Shown in pieces: positions 14,411 to 24,800 of a stretch of DNA of 64,000 bases. Positions within the stretch are counted from its first letter, which is position 1. Every line of letters starts with the position of its first letter. Location of the stretch: the NCBI GenBank assembly GCA_013398175.1, contig VZRZ01005994.1:224224-288223 (forward strand), in the 5' to 3' direction. The stretch comes from Climacteris rufus (lineage: Eukaryota; Chordata; Aves; Passeriformes; Climacteridae). The notes beneath the pieces are model-generated. The model saw only the letters and a list, made by a program, of their open reading frames with translations, made no database searches and had not been told where the DNA came from. The position numbers and the translations under genes are program-made.

Positions 14411-14546
14411 GGAGCAAGGCAGGGAGAAAAGGGAGAGCAAGGCAGGAAGAAAAGGGTGAGCAAGGCAGGGAGAAAAGGGTGAGCAAGGCAGGGAGAAAAG
14501 GGTGAGCAAGGCAGGGAGAAAAGGGTGAGCAAGGCAAGGAGAAAAG
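14411..14546. repeat. 23-bp minisatellite, about six copies
   Basis: A tandem array of a 23-bp purine-rich unit (gagcaaggcagggagaaaag plus ggt) spans about six copies. Small substitutions occur in the first, second and last units. Strand asymmetry is strong: the plus strand is nearly all purine. On the minus strand it gives a repetitive Leu/Pro/Ser frame, a by-product of the array and not a gene. Confidence 0.93.
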
Positions 14547-16490
14547 TGCCTGATGCCCACAGGGTGGGTGCGGGGACTGTCCTGGGGGGGAGCAGTGACA
14601 TCCCAGTGTCCTGGGACTTCGCTGCTCCTCTGTGGCTCTGCCCAGCCATTCCTTGCAACACCTGGTGAGAAAAGACCTTCCTGGGGAGATGTTCCACCCA
14701 AGTGGCCAAAGTTGTCTCAGAGATGACATTTCTGCTGCTCATCCTCCTGAGCAGCAGCCACCTGCCAGGGTGGAAGAGCCAGTGCTCCTCCCAGGTTACT
14801 CCCAGGCTACTCCAGCCAAAGCCCATCAGTCAAATCCCTGCTATCAGCTCCAGCAGAGCCCAGCGAGATCCTGGCACTCCTCCAGCCCCTGGGGTGCACC
14901 CTGACATTGGTGTGACCAGTAGTTCCAGCAGACCACTGGTTTTGAGCAGCTGGGGAGCAGGTGCAGAGCAGGTAATACAGCTTCTGAGCAATTAATTCAG
15001 CACATAAATAGAGTAGCAGGTAGCAGGTACCTGCTGTTGTCCCTTCTAGTCACCCCTGACACCGGTGTCCAGGCTCTGCAACAGGTAAGAGAGGCATTTC
15101 TGGGTGCAGGCTGTGGGAAGGGGACTTGGGGGGAAGCAAAAGATTATTGGGGCAAATAAAGCCAAACAAGGTGACAGAAAGGCTCTGGAAGTGGTGGGAG
15201 GAAAGACAGAGAGGACAGGTAGAGAAATTTGCTGGGAAAGCTGGAAAACAAAGGGGTAAATGGGGTAGATTGGTAAATGAGGAACAAGACCAATTTGTGT
15301 TATTCTAAAATGTATGGAAGGAAAAGGAGTCAGAAGCAAAAATTAGTTTAAATCAGAGATAAAACAATAAAATAAAGTCATCCAAGTGTCTCCCCAGCCT
15401 TTCACACCAAAGGGTCACTCCCAGCAGCAACAGCAGCAGCACTTCACCAGCCTTTACAGAGCCCCCTGAAATTCAGATCCTTCTGCAAGGAGGGAGGTTC
15501 TGTGACAGCTCCTGGTCACAGCAGAGCAACCATTTACTACAGAATACAAATAATCCTTTCTAAACGAGTGCAAAAACAGCACCTTGCTTTACACAATCCC
15601 CTTAAATCATATTTTGTCCTTTGCTATTATACCAGGCTGCTGGGAGTTTTGAGAATAAGTAAGAAACCACAGAGCTTCCTCTTTGGCCTGTGTACTTTTT
15701 AAGAAGTAAAGTAATTCCTCAAAGGTACCCCAAAAAAATCAGGCATCATCACCACGCAAGGAAATTTTCCCAAAGGAGCCAAAGCAGGTTGGAGGCAGCC
15801 ACGGTGCCCAGTTTGCCTCAGACCTGCTGCTTCTCTGACCCCCAGGAGCAGCCAGGGAGGGGGAGCTGGGCACCTCCACAGCTCCTGCACCAGCTCCAGT
15901 CCCCCATGCTGGGTGGGTCATGCTGGTGTTGCTCAAGGCAGAAGTGACCACGTACTTTCGTTTCTTCGTTTCAAAATGAATCTGCTGACAGAGGCAAAAG
16001 CAGAGTGCTGCCAGGAACTGAGGGATCCTCAGCTGCACGCACCTCTCTTCTGAAATTATTCATTTTGCTCCAGAAAATAGGCAAAAGGCAGTGGGGCTCT
16101 ATGAGGCCTTGAGAAGAAATCCACAGCGTGGGGGGGAAAAAAAAATAACAATAAAAACATGCTATAAAACAAGTTTACTACACTGCTATACCACGGCAAA
16201 AAATAATCTTTGCGATTAGAGTCCCCAGCAGGTCGAGCTGCACACATTTAAAGCAGAGAGTGATTGTTTCCAAACTGCTTTTACTGCTTTCAAATCCTAG
16301 TTTAGAGCAAGGGCTCAGCATTCTGTAGTAGAGAGGTTTTCCCCTGCTTCTAGCAGAAATTCCCATCTGCCTTATAGGTGTGATCCTAAATAAGGGCAAA
16401 TGGGAAAATAAAGGAACCATCCTTCCCTTTAACATGATCAATACAACTGCCAAAACACAGCATGTATTTAATAAATGCAATGTAGATTGC
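14547..16490. other. Non-coding stretch next to the DRD1 3' end
   Basis: No gene or repeat family is recognised. A purine-rich patch lies at 15170-15260. The last few hundred bases turn AT-rich towards the DRD1 3' UTR. Confidence 0.5.
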
Positions 16491-16525
16491 TTTATTTGAC
16501 CTTCTGTTCACAAAATAATTTTATT
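16491..16525 (-). terminator. Candidate DRD1 distal poly(A) signals
   Basis: Two canonical AATAAA hexamers on the DRD1 strand (16520-16525 and 16491-16496) lie 29 bases apart, about 1.8 kb past the stop. The close pair makes this a reasonable distal cleavage site. Confidence 0.35.
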
Positions 16526-17402
16526 ATATGTATGAAAGCAGCATACAGGCAATAAAATTATGAAAACATTCACAATACATAAATACACAGACCTGATGCA
16601 GGATGTATATAGTTTGTTAGACTAAATTTTTTTTCCCTCTCAGTTCTCTTTTCCTGACAACACTTTTTTTTTTATATATATGTTACGAAAAAGTTGCTCC
16701 AAAGGGTATTTTGTCCCATTCAGAAACGAAATAGATTTCTTTGAATGCTGCTGAATATTAACACCCAATGTTCCTGTTGCTAATGCTCACTGATTGCTTT
16801 TGGCATTACAGAGGGAAAGCAGCAGGGAAGGGCAATGGAAAAGTAGCAGGATTTTTTTAATCAAACCTTGGCAACTTTTTTTGGAGTTCACAGGAGGATT
16901 TTGAGATGGGGGGCTGCAGTTCCATCCATATTTAGAAATGTCTTAATCCAAAATGGTAATGAGGCACTATTCCTTATTGACTGGACTATTGACACTGCAA
17001 TTATTAAAATGGAATGTCCTCCCAGCTCCCAAAGTAAAGCACCAGGTACCTCACATTTGAATTCTGACTGTGACAGAGCAAACAGACAGCAGGGTCCGGG
17101 TGCTCCTGCAGGAACACCGGTGCTAACGAGGTTTTGGCATCCTTACTACTGCTATAACCCATTGTGTTTGTTCAGAAAAGATATCCAAGACTTGAAATAA
17201 GAAAAGTCTGAGAAAGCTGTTTATCTTACATAAATACAAAACACTATATACTAAGAATTGTCATCTAAGAAGCTTTCCTTCCCAAACTGGATTCTTCTTA
17301 AGGTTGTAGTCATATTTAAGGTATTTACAGATCCACAAACTTGACATTCTAGCAAAGTCTTTGTAACATGAATTTTTTAAAAAATAAATAGCAGCAATTT
17401 CT

Positions 17403-17408
17403 TTTATT
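17403..17408 (-). terminator. Candidate DRD1 proximal poly(A) signal
   Basis: This is the first canonical AATAAA on the DRD1 strand, about 905 bases past the stop codon. Use is unproven. Confidence 0.35.
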
Positions 17409-18313
17409 TCTATAAGGGAAGAGAATTCACAACTCAGTCAACTCTGGTCCTATCTTTTGAAAGAAATCCCACTTAAAAATTAAAAAAAGCCCACAAGCAA
17501 AGAAACTCCACACATATTATCCGTTTTGTTGATTCCTTCATTTCTTGCTGAGCTTCTTAACATTCCTCTGTTCCCCTCACCAGCTCTCCAGACTATAAGA
17601 GCTTGTAATAAAGTGCTGACTGGTTGACTGGTCAAAAATGCAGTTATGACACTCCAAAAATATCCCATTATTTTGACATCTTAAATAACATAAATAAAGC
17701 TAGATCTGTTATAACATATGAAAAATATCAATTTAAAACAATAAATAAATAAAACCATTATCAACATATTACCTCCCAAAGCTTTAAAAATAACCATTCT
17801 CGTTATAAGGCTCAATTATTTGTCAGAAATAATTTTAAGAAGGCATCTACCTACCTTTACAATCCTTCAGTCTTTAATTAGGACCTGTTAACACCCACTA
17901 CCACAAGACACAGCAATCTTTTAACTTCTAGTAAACATTAATCTTTAAATACTCAACATTTATCTTTTGCCTCACTTCAAACTAGAAATTGGTTTCTCTG
18001 TACAGAGAAGAAGCAACACTTTCTTTTTATCTGCACTGTATTTAAACTTGTAGATTTTCCTCAGTATGAGGAACTGTACTGTTCCTCAGTACAGTTTAAC
18101 ATCCTTTTCCATAACCAATTTCCAGTATCTTTTTCTGTTTGTTGTTTAAAATGTTAGATTTGCTCTGAATGCCAGGAAAATTAATTCTGGGCTTGGTGTA
18201 AATGTGCATTTTTCTCCCTGGAGCTTAGTTTCTTACCAAAAAAATCTTTTTTTTCCCCAAGAAAAGATTCTTACAATATACACCATTAGGTTTTGCTGAA
18301 TAAACCTTACTGT

Positions 18314-19672
18314 TCAGGTTTTATGCTGCCCATTCTGTGTGATGGGATTGATCTTTTCCAAAGAAATATCAGCTTCATAATCCAAGATACCCGACAGTGC
18401 TGGAGACATTTTCTCCAAGGTCTTAGACAGTTCACCCTCTTCTTCCTTTTTAAGAGGTTCTTCTTCCGGGCAGATAATCGCATGTGGGATCAGATAAACC
18501 AGATTAGACTCTTTGGGGCTGGACCCTTTGGGCTCGTGTTGGCTGGAAAAAACCACTGCTCCATTGTTGTTAATGCTGACAGTCTCTATGGCATTGCCAG
18601 ACAAGGGGCAGAGCCTGTAGCAGCCCAGCAGGGTGGAGAATGCCTTGCGGAAATCGGCGTTGAAGGCATAAATGATGGGGTTGAGGGAAGAATTTGCCCA
18701 TCCAAACCATACAAAAACGTCAAAGGTAGTGGAATTAATGCAGAAAGCCTCTGCTCCCTTGGACGGCTGGGTAGGCTCGCAGAAGGGAATCATGCAGTTC
18801 AACACGAAAAACGGCAACCAGCAGCACACAAACACCCCCATGATCACTGAGAGAGTCTTCAAAACCTTTGTTTCCCTCTTGAAGGACATTTTGAAGTTGC
18901 TCTCTGGCTGCTGGCAGTCCATGCTGCTCCTGTTGCCGCCCGGGTTCTGGCAGTTCTTGGCATGCACTGCTGCTCTCTCCAGAGCCGAGATGCGCCGGAT
19001 CTGCTTCTGAGCAATCCGGTATATCCTGGTGTAGGTTACTATCATGATGGCCACGGGGATATAGAAGCTAATTAGAGAAGAGGAGATGGCATACATCCTG
19101 TTCAGGCTAGAATCACAGTTGTCCATGCTTACACCTTGTAAGCTGGCATTTACGTCCAAAAAGCTCGTGGTTGTAGCCTTGTGCCAGTTCAGCTGCACTG
19201 GGATGAAGGAGATCAACACGGACAAAGTCCACGCCACGCTGATCATGATGAAGGCTGCCTTGGGGGTCATCTTCCTCTCGTACCTAAATGGGCTGGAGAT
19301 GGCCCAGTATCTGTCCACACTAATGACACAGAGGTTTAAAATGGAGGCTGTTGAGCACATAATATCAAAGGCCACCCAGATGTTGCAAAATGAACCAAAA
19401 GGCCAGAAGCCGGCGATCTCGGCCACAGCTTTCCAAGGCATGACCAAAACTGCCACTAAGAGGTCTGACACGGCCAAGGAGATGACAAAGAAGTTGGTCA
19501 CCTTGGACCTGAGGTGGCGAAACCTAATGACAGCTGCGCAGACCAGCGTGTTTCCCAGCAGCGTGGAGAGGATCAGGAGCGAGAGGAAGCAGCCCGTGAG
19601 GATCCGAAAGGAAGAGGAGTCCCTTTCCACCAGCAACCCTTCCCCATCCATAGCGGTGTCGTTCCAAGTCAT
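18314..19672 (-). CDS. DRD1: Dopamine receptor D1 (D1A), complete coding exon
   Basis: This is a 452-residue class A GPCR in one coding exon, as expected for DRD1. It is a plasma-membrane receptor that binds dopamine and raises cAMP through Gs/Golf. Visible landmarks: N-glycosylation sequons at N4 and N175; the TM1 GN pair (residues 40-41); TM2 LAVSD (66-70); the C96-C186 disulfide pair; amine-binding D103 in TM3; DRY at 120-122; TM5 serines S198, S199 and S202 for the catechol; a long IC3 joined to TM6 CWLP (284-287); NPIIY at 331-335; and palmitoylatable C351 and C355. The roughly 110-residue cytoplasmic tail is typical of D1-class receptors. The start codon lies 8 bases after a good splice acceptor. 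SFXN1 as the next gene supports D1A over other D1-like paralogues. No frame damage is seen. Confidence 0.98.
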   Translation of the reverse strand: MTWNDTAMDGEGLLVERDSSSFRILTGCFLSLLILSTLLGNTLVCAAVIRFRHLRSKVTNFFVISLAVSDLLVAVLVMPWKAVAEIAGFWPFGSFCNIWVAFDIMCSTASILNLCVISVDRYWAISSPFRYERKMTPKAAFIMISVAWTLSVLISFIPVQLNWHKATTTSFLDVNASLQGVSMDNCDSSLNRMYAISSSLISFYIPVAIMIVTYTRIYRIAQKQIRRISALERAAVHAKNCQNPGGNRSSMDCQQPESNFKMSFKRETKVLKTLSVIMGVFVCCWLPFFVLNCMIPFCEPTQPSKGAEAFCINSTTFDVFVWFGWANSSLNPIIYAFNADFRKAFSTLLGCYRLCPLSGNAIETVSINNNGAVVFSSQHEPKGSSPKESNLVYLIPHAIICPEEEPLKKEEEGELSKTLEKMSPALSGILDYEADISLEKINPITQNGQHKT

Positions 19673-19680
19673 AGTTTCTC

Positions 19681-19979
19681 CTGAGGGAAAATCATATCAT
19701 GATTTTCATGACGACATCAACTCCTTTCCTTGCAGAGATCAGAGACATCAGACGTCCATTAATTACTCATCACCACACAGACCAAAGGTCCTTTCCTACA
19801 GTCCCTTCGCCCCCGGACGGACCTCACTCTCTTTGAATCACCCTGAACAACATCCTGAAACCCCTACAAGCTGGAACTGAAAATGCACAAACACCATCCA
19901 CCCTACAAGCAGGGGTTTTTGGCAATCCCTTCAGAAACACACTGCACCACCCGGCACGGAGTAGCCTAACTCAGCTCAC
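19681..19979 (-). other. DRD1: Predicted intron in the DRD1 5' UTR
   Basis: On the minus strand a pyrimidine-rich acceptor (ttttccctcag) ends at 19681, leaving only GAGAAACT before the ATG. A strong donor (TTTACAG then GTGAGC) sits 299 bases upstream, at 19979-19980. Mammalian DRD1 also has a small intron just before the start codon. The acceptor is convincing; the donor choice is inferred and the 5' end of exon 1 was not located. Confidence 0.5.
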
Positions 19980-21334
19980 CTGTAAATGTCCTGCTGCTGT
20001 CCTCTGCAAACACCCCACAGACAGGAAAGCAATCACTTTTCCATGCTTGCATCTATTCCCACTTAAATAGACTATTGATCGAGTGTTTCCAGTGTCCACT
20101 GCACCAGCCCTTCATATTTACTGAAGCGTATTATACAAGGTGCCTTTTCTCTAGTTCCCTAAATGTCTCACTGATGAAACCCTCCATCCTTCCTCCTCGG
20201 TGCATTCCTATTACAAAATGCACCAGTTCTCTGTTTCTTGGCAGTATCAGAAAGCAAATCTTCACTTTGTTTCAAACTGGTTTACATTTCCAAGAGAAAA
20301 TAAATAAACATACAGTATGTGTGCTCTAAAGGTTTTCAGTAAGAGGTAGCTCAGGTTATTTAGTTTTAATTAAACAAGAAATCCTACCTTTCACCTCTGA
20401 TTCTCTGTTTGCTCTGGGACGCAGGGCCGTCTCTCCTCCTGTTTTAGTTTTGGAATTGCATAGCAAATCTTATATACAAAACCAACACAGGAACACTGCA
20501 TTGCATCGTGTGTGTGTTTTTTTCCCTGAAAGTGTAAATTGGCAGGGGAGGAGTAAGAGTTGGACCATCCGGAGTTAGTTTTCATGGGAGCAGCAGGTCT
20601 GTGCTGTCGGACCGTGCGTGACGGACCCTGCTGGTGTGTGCCCAGCTCCCTCCATCCCACGGGCCCTGCTGATCACTCTGCAAACTTTGTTGGCCGGATC
20701 AGTCCCAGTCGCACTTTGTACATCCCGTTGAGGCGGCACATCAGGGCAAATCATCCCAAGCAAAAGGCACGGTATTCCCAACACTGGCAAGAGCCGATTA
20801 CCAGTTCTTTCTTGTGTCGTTCGCTGGATGAAGAAAGGCGAGAGGGGGAGAAGGACCTGAGTGACCTTCCCTCGGCCACGGCGCCGGCGATGCCTGCAGT
20901 GGGTTCCTCTTCCAGCAGGGACAAGTCGCGTTAACACTCCACTGCCAGGTTATAGCTCTCCATAACTACTCCGGAATAATCCCACCTCCTGCTCAGCGGG
21001 GCTGCGCTCCAGGGATCGGGTCCAGCTCTTACCATGCTTTTTCCCTCTCGCAAAGGCGCGGGCGGAGGCAGCTCCTCACACTCTCCCGCAGCCCGCCCCG
21101 GGCCGCGCATCTCCCGGCTTCCTTCTGCCCGGGGCAGGGCTCGGCAGCATCGCCCCTCCAGGAACGCTCTGTCTGCCTGGCGACTCCTTCCTAAAGGATT
21201 AAGACAAGGGAATGACAGTCATGGAGGCACGCAGCGGGCAAACAGCCACCCCCCTTCGCCTCCTCTAACATCTTCGGTGGGGCGCAGCTTTTTCTGGGCG
21301 GCTTTTCCTGCCTGCTTGGGGGATAACGTCCCGG

Positions 21335-21416
21335 GCAGCCGGGGCGAGAGGCAGAGCCGGGGCGAGAGGCAGAGCCGGGGCGGGAGGCAGAGCCGGGGCG
21401 GGAGGCAGAGCCGGGC
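21335..21416. repeat. 18-bp GC-rich tandem repeat
   Basis: About 4.5 copies of an 18-bp unit (gcagagccggggcgagag, with a/g variation near the end) run in tandem inside the CpG island. Each copy carries a GC-box-like core. Arrays of this kind often make such islands hard to assemble. Confidence 0.88.
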
Positions 21417-21585
21417 TCCGGGAGCGGCTCTGCTGGAGTTCAGCGCAGCCAGGATTACTTTGCCCGGTGCTGCGCTCCGCCGAGCCGCGCTCAGCGCTGC
21501 CGCGGTCAGTGAGTAGCGGCCCCGCGATGCTCGGGAGGGGCCGGGGCACGCTCGGGAGCCGCTCCCGGCGCGGCGGGGCCGGGGC

Positions 21586-21697
21586 NNNNNNNNNNNNNNN
21601 NNNNNNNNNNNNNNNNNNNNNNNNNNNNNNNNNNNNNNNNNNNNNNNNNNNNNNNNNNNNNNNNNNNNNNNNNNNNNNNNNNNNNNNNNNNNNNNNN
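21586..21697. other. Assembly gap (112 N)
   Basis: A run of N falls in the GC-rich core of the island. The flanking bases on the left are almost pure G and C. The gap length may be an estimate. Confidence 0.99.
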
Positions 21698-21870
21698 CGC
21701 TGTCCAGCGGGCACGGGCCGGGCTCCCAGCGGAGGGAGCGGCTCGGGAGAGGGCACAGAGAGGGACAAGCACTGCGGAGCCCCGACGGGCACCCCCGTCC
21801 GTCAGACCCGCCGCTCCCCCCAACTCTGCTGGCAGAACCCCTTCCCCTTCGGTAGCGAGCACCGAAACCG

Positions 21871-24800
21871 GAGCGGTTGTGCCTCACACCCTTCTTCCTG
21901 CAAGAGTCTGGTCTTGCTTACCTTAGCTGCAACAGGCAGGGAAAGATGAACATGCTGATTTGGAAGCTTTGCATAGGAGTCTTAGCTCCCAAAAAAACAG
22001 AAAATAAATGTCAAAGACATCACAGAGAGGTTAAAAACCTCCCAGAAGAACAAATACTCTCACTAGGTTGTCAACATAAATTCTGTAGGGTTCAGCACTA
22101 GTGAAGTTGCTTTAGTGCCATCTATAATTTTTATAATGTCAGTTAAAGCAGATACAGTGCTAAGATAACCTTGACTAGTTAACTGAAACACTTGTTTTTC
22201 TTTCCTATTCTCTTTCTTTTTTTATAAATTTCAACTGCTTCTCACCAAGTTCTCATCCCGCCCTCCCCCTGCTTATTATCCTGTCCTTTAATCATCATTC
22301 ATCCCCAGAGGAGGGTGAAAATAGACAAGAAAATGAATCCTGTGCTGTTTGGTAATCGAGATATCTCATGAAACTCACTGTGAGTTTTCTTTCTCTATTT
22401 TCAAGATTCTTTTCCTTTCATCTCCTGTTCTTAAAGCACCACACTGGTGAGTTTTGGTGCACGATAAGTATTTTCTGCAAAGGTAGCACATTCCTGTTTT
22501 TCTGTAGAAACCCTTGCCTGAACAAGAAGCCACTGAGTTCATTTGATTTGCAACAACTTCCAGAGGCTCTCCCAAAAATTACTTTCTACCACAGCCATCC
22601 TGGATTATTCCTGGAGAAATCACAACTTCCAAGCACACAAAAAGCAGAATTTTCGAGGCATATTGGAGACAAACGCTGGGGTACATGTTGCAGGGGAGAG
22701 AGAGCAGTCTGCTCTCAAGCATCTGCTTGTCAGCTCCTCCAGTGAACCTTTCAGTTCACTTTTACCAGGGAGTGGCCTTTCCTGAGGAAGAGGCTGAATT
22801 CCTCATCAAAAGAACCTAATGCTGTTCATATGAGTGAGGGTCTCATTTGAATCTGACATTAAAAAAAGTGTTTTAGATTCTTACAGCAATAAGATTATAA
22901 GACTCTGACAGTCTTTACTTTTTTTTTGGCAATTCAAGTATCAGTTTCAGAAGTCAGAGCCCCTCTCCTATCTCTTCTCTAAATTTGTGTACCCAGTGCA
23001 GGGATGAACGTGAGGTCTGGCTCAGCCCTGGCTGCAAAGCCCCTTCAGCAGCTTCAAACCCCAGGAGTTCATCCTGCTGTACTCATTTGTCACTTCAGCT
23101 CACTCATGAGCTTTTAAAACTTTCATGACTTAACAATCATACCCAGGAAGAACTTTTGAAGAACACAAGTGAAATCCATTAAACCCCTACTATTATTTAG
23201 GTAAATTTAATGGTGAGATTAGGCAGCAGGCTGACATGACTCTGGGAGCCAGTTACATGAGTGCTGGGTGATTTTTCCTTTTGCTGCTCTCTGGCCAAGC
23301 TGTCCCCAGCCAGTGTGAGCAGGATCAGCTCTGGTCCAGGTCTGGACTTGCCTTAAACTGTCAGCAACAGAATGATGGTGCAGGTGTTTCCTGGAGATTC
23401 AGAACCAAGCACAGAGCTTGTTAAATTCTCTCTGGGTACACACATAAAACAGCTGCTTAATTTTATTTAATGCTTTTCTACCACTACTGACTGGTGCTGG
23501 AATCAAAGCAATGCCCAGCAAAGGAAAGCTTTTGTGTCTCTATTCCCACCTGCTCCTCCCAGGAGACTCTGGTTGGAGAAGGTTCTGCCTGGTCCATATG
23601 AAAATTTAAAAATATAAATACTGAATAGCACCTTGATCCAAATTATCTCCTGCCAAGCAGTAATTAGCTACTGGAAGATCAAGTCCAAGTTGAACAAATT
23701 CCAGATCTTGCATTCAGAGATGAACATGCTTTAACCTACAAAATAATGCACACATTGGATCTGGAGAAAGGCAGCTGAATTTACAAAACATATTACAGTA
23801 TGTGGATACAAATTGTACTCACATCACCCTCAGGATGCATTTTTGTGTCTGCAAGCATGGGATTTACTAAACATGGAATCAGCTGAGGCATATTATCAGA
23901 AATAATGTCTAAAAGAGCTGTCAGATTTGTAAATAACTGATTATGCTAATAAGCCAAGATAAATTTAGCCTCAATGTAACCTTCTTGGAAAAGTCAAGGG
24001 TTCCTGGAAATCAAACAGCTATAAGCTCTTTCAAAGATCAGTGAAGCACATTGCTTAAATTGATATTATCATGTTGTACATTCCATGGGGAAAACTGCAG
24101 TGGTGACTACAAAAGCACAGAGCAAAGAGAGGCAGCAGAAAAAACTATTGCTAACATCTCCAAGGATCTCGAGCTCATTCTTGAATTATAAAAATCCATC
24201 TGCAGGGAGAGAGGATCAGTGAGAGGAATAATTTCTAGTCCCCAAACACTGACAACAAGAGGCCTAAATATTCAGTATTGAGTATGAGAACCTTTTTTTA
24301 TTGTAGATTGTAGACATGTCCACCTGCAGCTGGCCCTCAGTGTCTGGGGAATTCAGCAGGGCTGATCTGAAACAGCACATCAGTGCACTTGTGAAGGTTG
24401 ACTTGTGAACTATTTCCAAAAGCAGCCAAGGAGCATCCCTGGTTATCAGGTCACTGGTGAAGTATGTGAGGAAATCTGAATGCTGATGGGGAAAAGGGAA
24501 ATCAGGAAAGCCCAAACAGAAACACCGTGTATGAAAGCCTGAATTTAAATGACTCATTTGAGGAGGCTCATTCAGGCTGGACACAGAGGTAGTGCAGGAG
24601 GGTATAAAAGGGAAGGATTTGCTGTGCAGTGCTGCTGCTCCCTGGGATCTGGAGCTCATGCAGTGCCTGCAGGGTGCTCAGAAGGCAGGAGCAGGCACTG
24701 CTCCTCCCATGGCATCTCCCCTGCCAGGACCTCGATGCACCAGAGCAGCCCCACTCCCAAGAGAACCCAACTCCATGCCTGGAGCAGGGGGAGCCTGCAG

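Larger units (their letters stand above)
16491..18313 (-). other. DRD1: Probable DRD1 3' untranslated region
   Basis: About 1.8 kb of AT-rich DNA without repeats follows the DRD1 stop codon. On the DRD1 strand, AATAAA occurs at 17403-17408, 16520-16525 and 16491-16496. DRD1 transcripts generally have a long 3' UTR in the last exon, so this extent is plausible, but which signal is used cannot be decided from sequence. Confidence 0.5.
20820..21870. promoter_or_regulatory. CpG island upstream of DRD1
   Basis: This kilobase is strongly GC-rich and dense in CpG, unlike the AT-rich DNA on either side. GC-box-like words are frequent. It lies 1.1-2.2 kb upstream of the DRD1 start codon on the DRD1 strand and probably holds or adjoins its promoter. 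The core is missing (N run at 21586-21697), so no start site can be placed. Confidence 0.6.

Noticed and set aside
14347..14826. Leu/Pro/Cys repeat frames on the minus strand
   Set aside because: Artefacts of the 23-bp array, open in more than one phase because 23 is not a multiple of three.
19086..19880. Long open frame (264 codons) opposite DRD1 on the plus strand
   Set aside because: It is a shadow of the conserved DRD1 coding exon; its sequence has no family features and codon constraint lies on the other strand. The same holds for 18293-18850.
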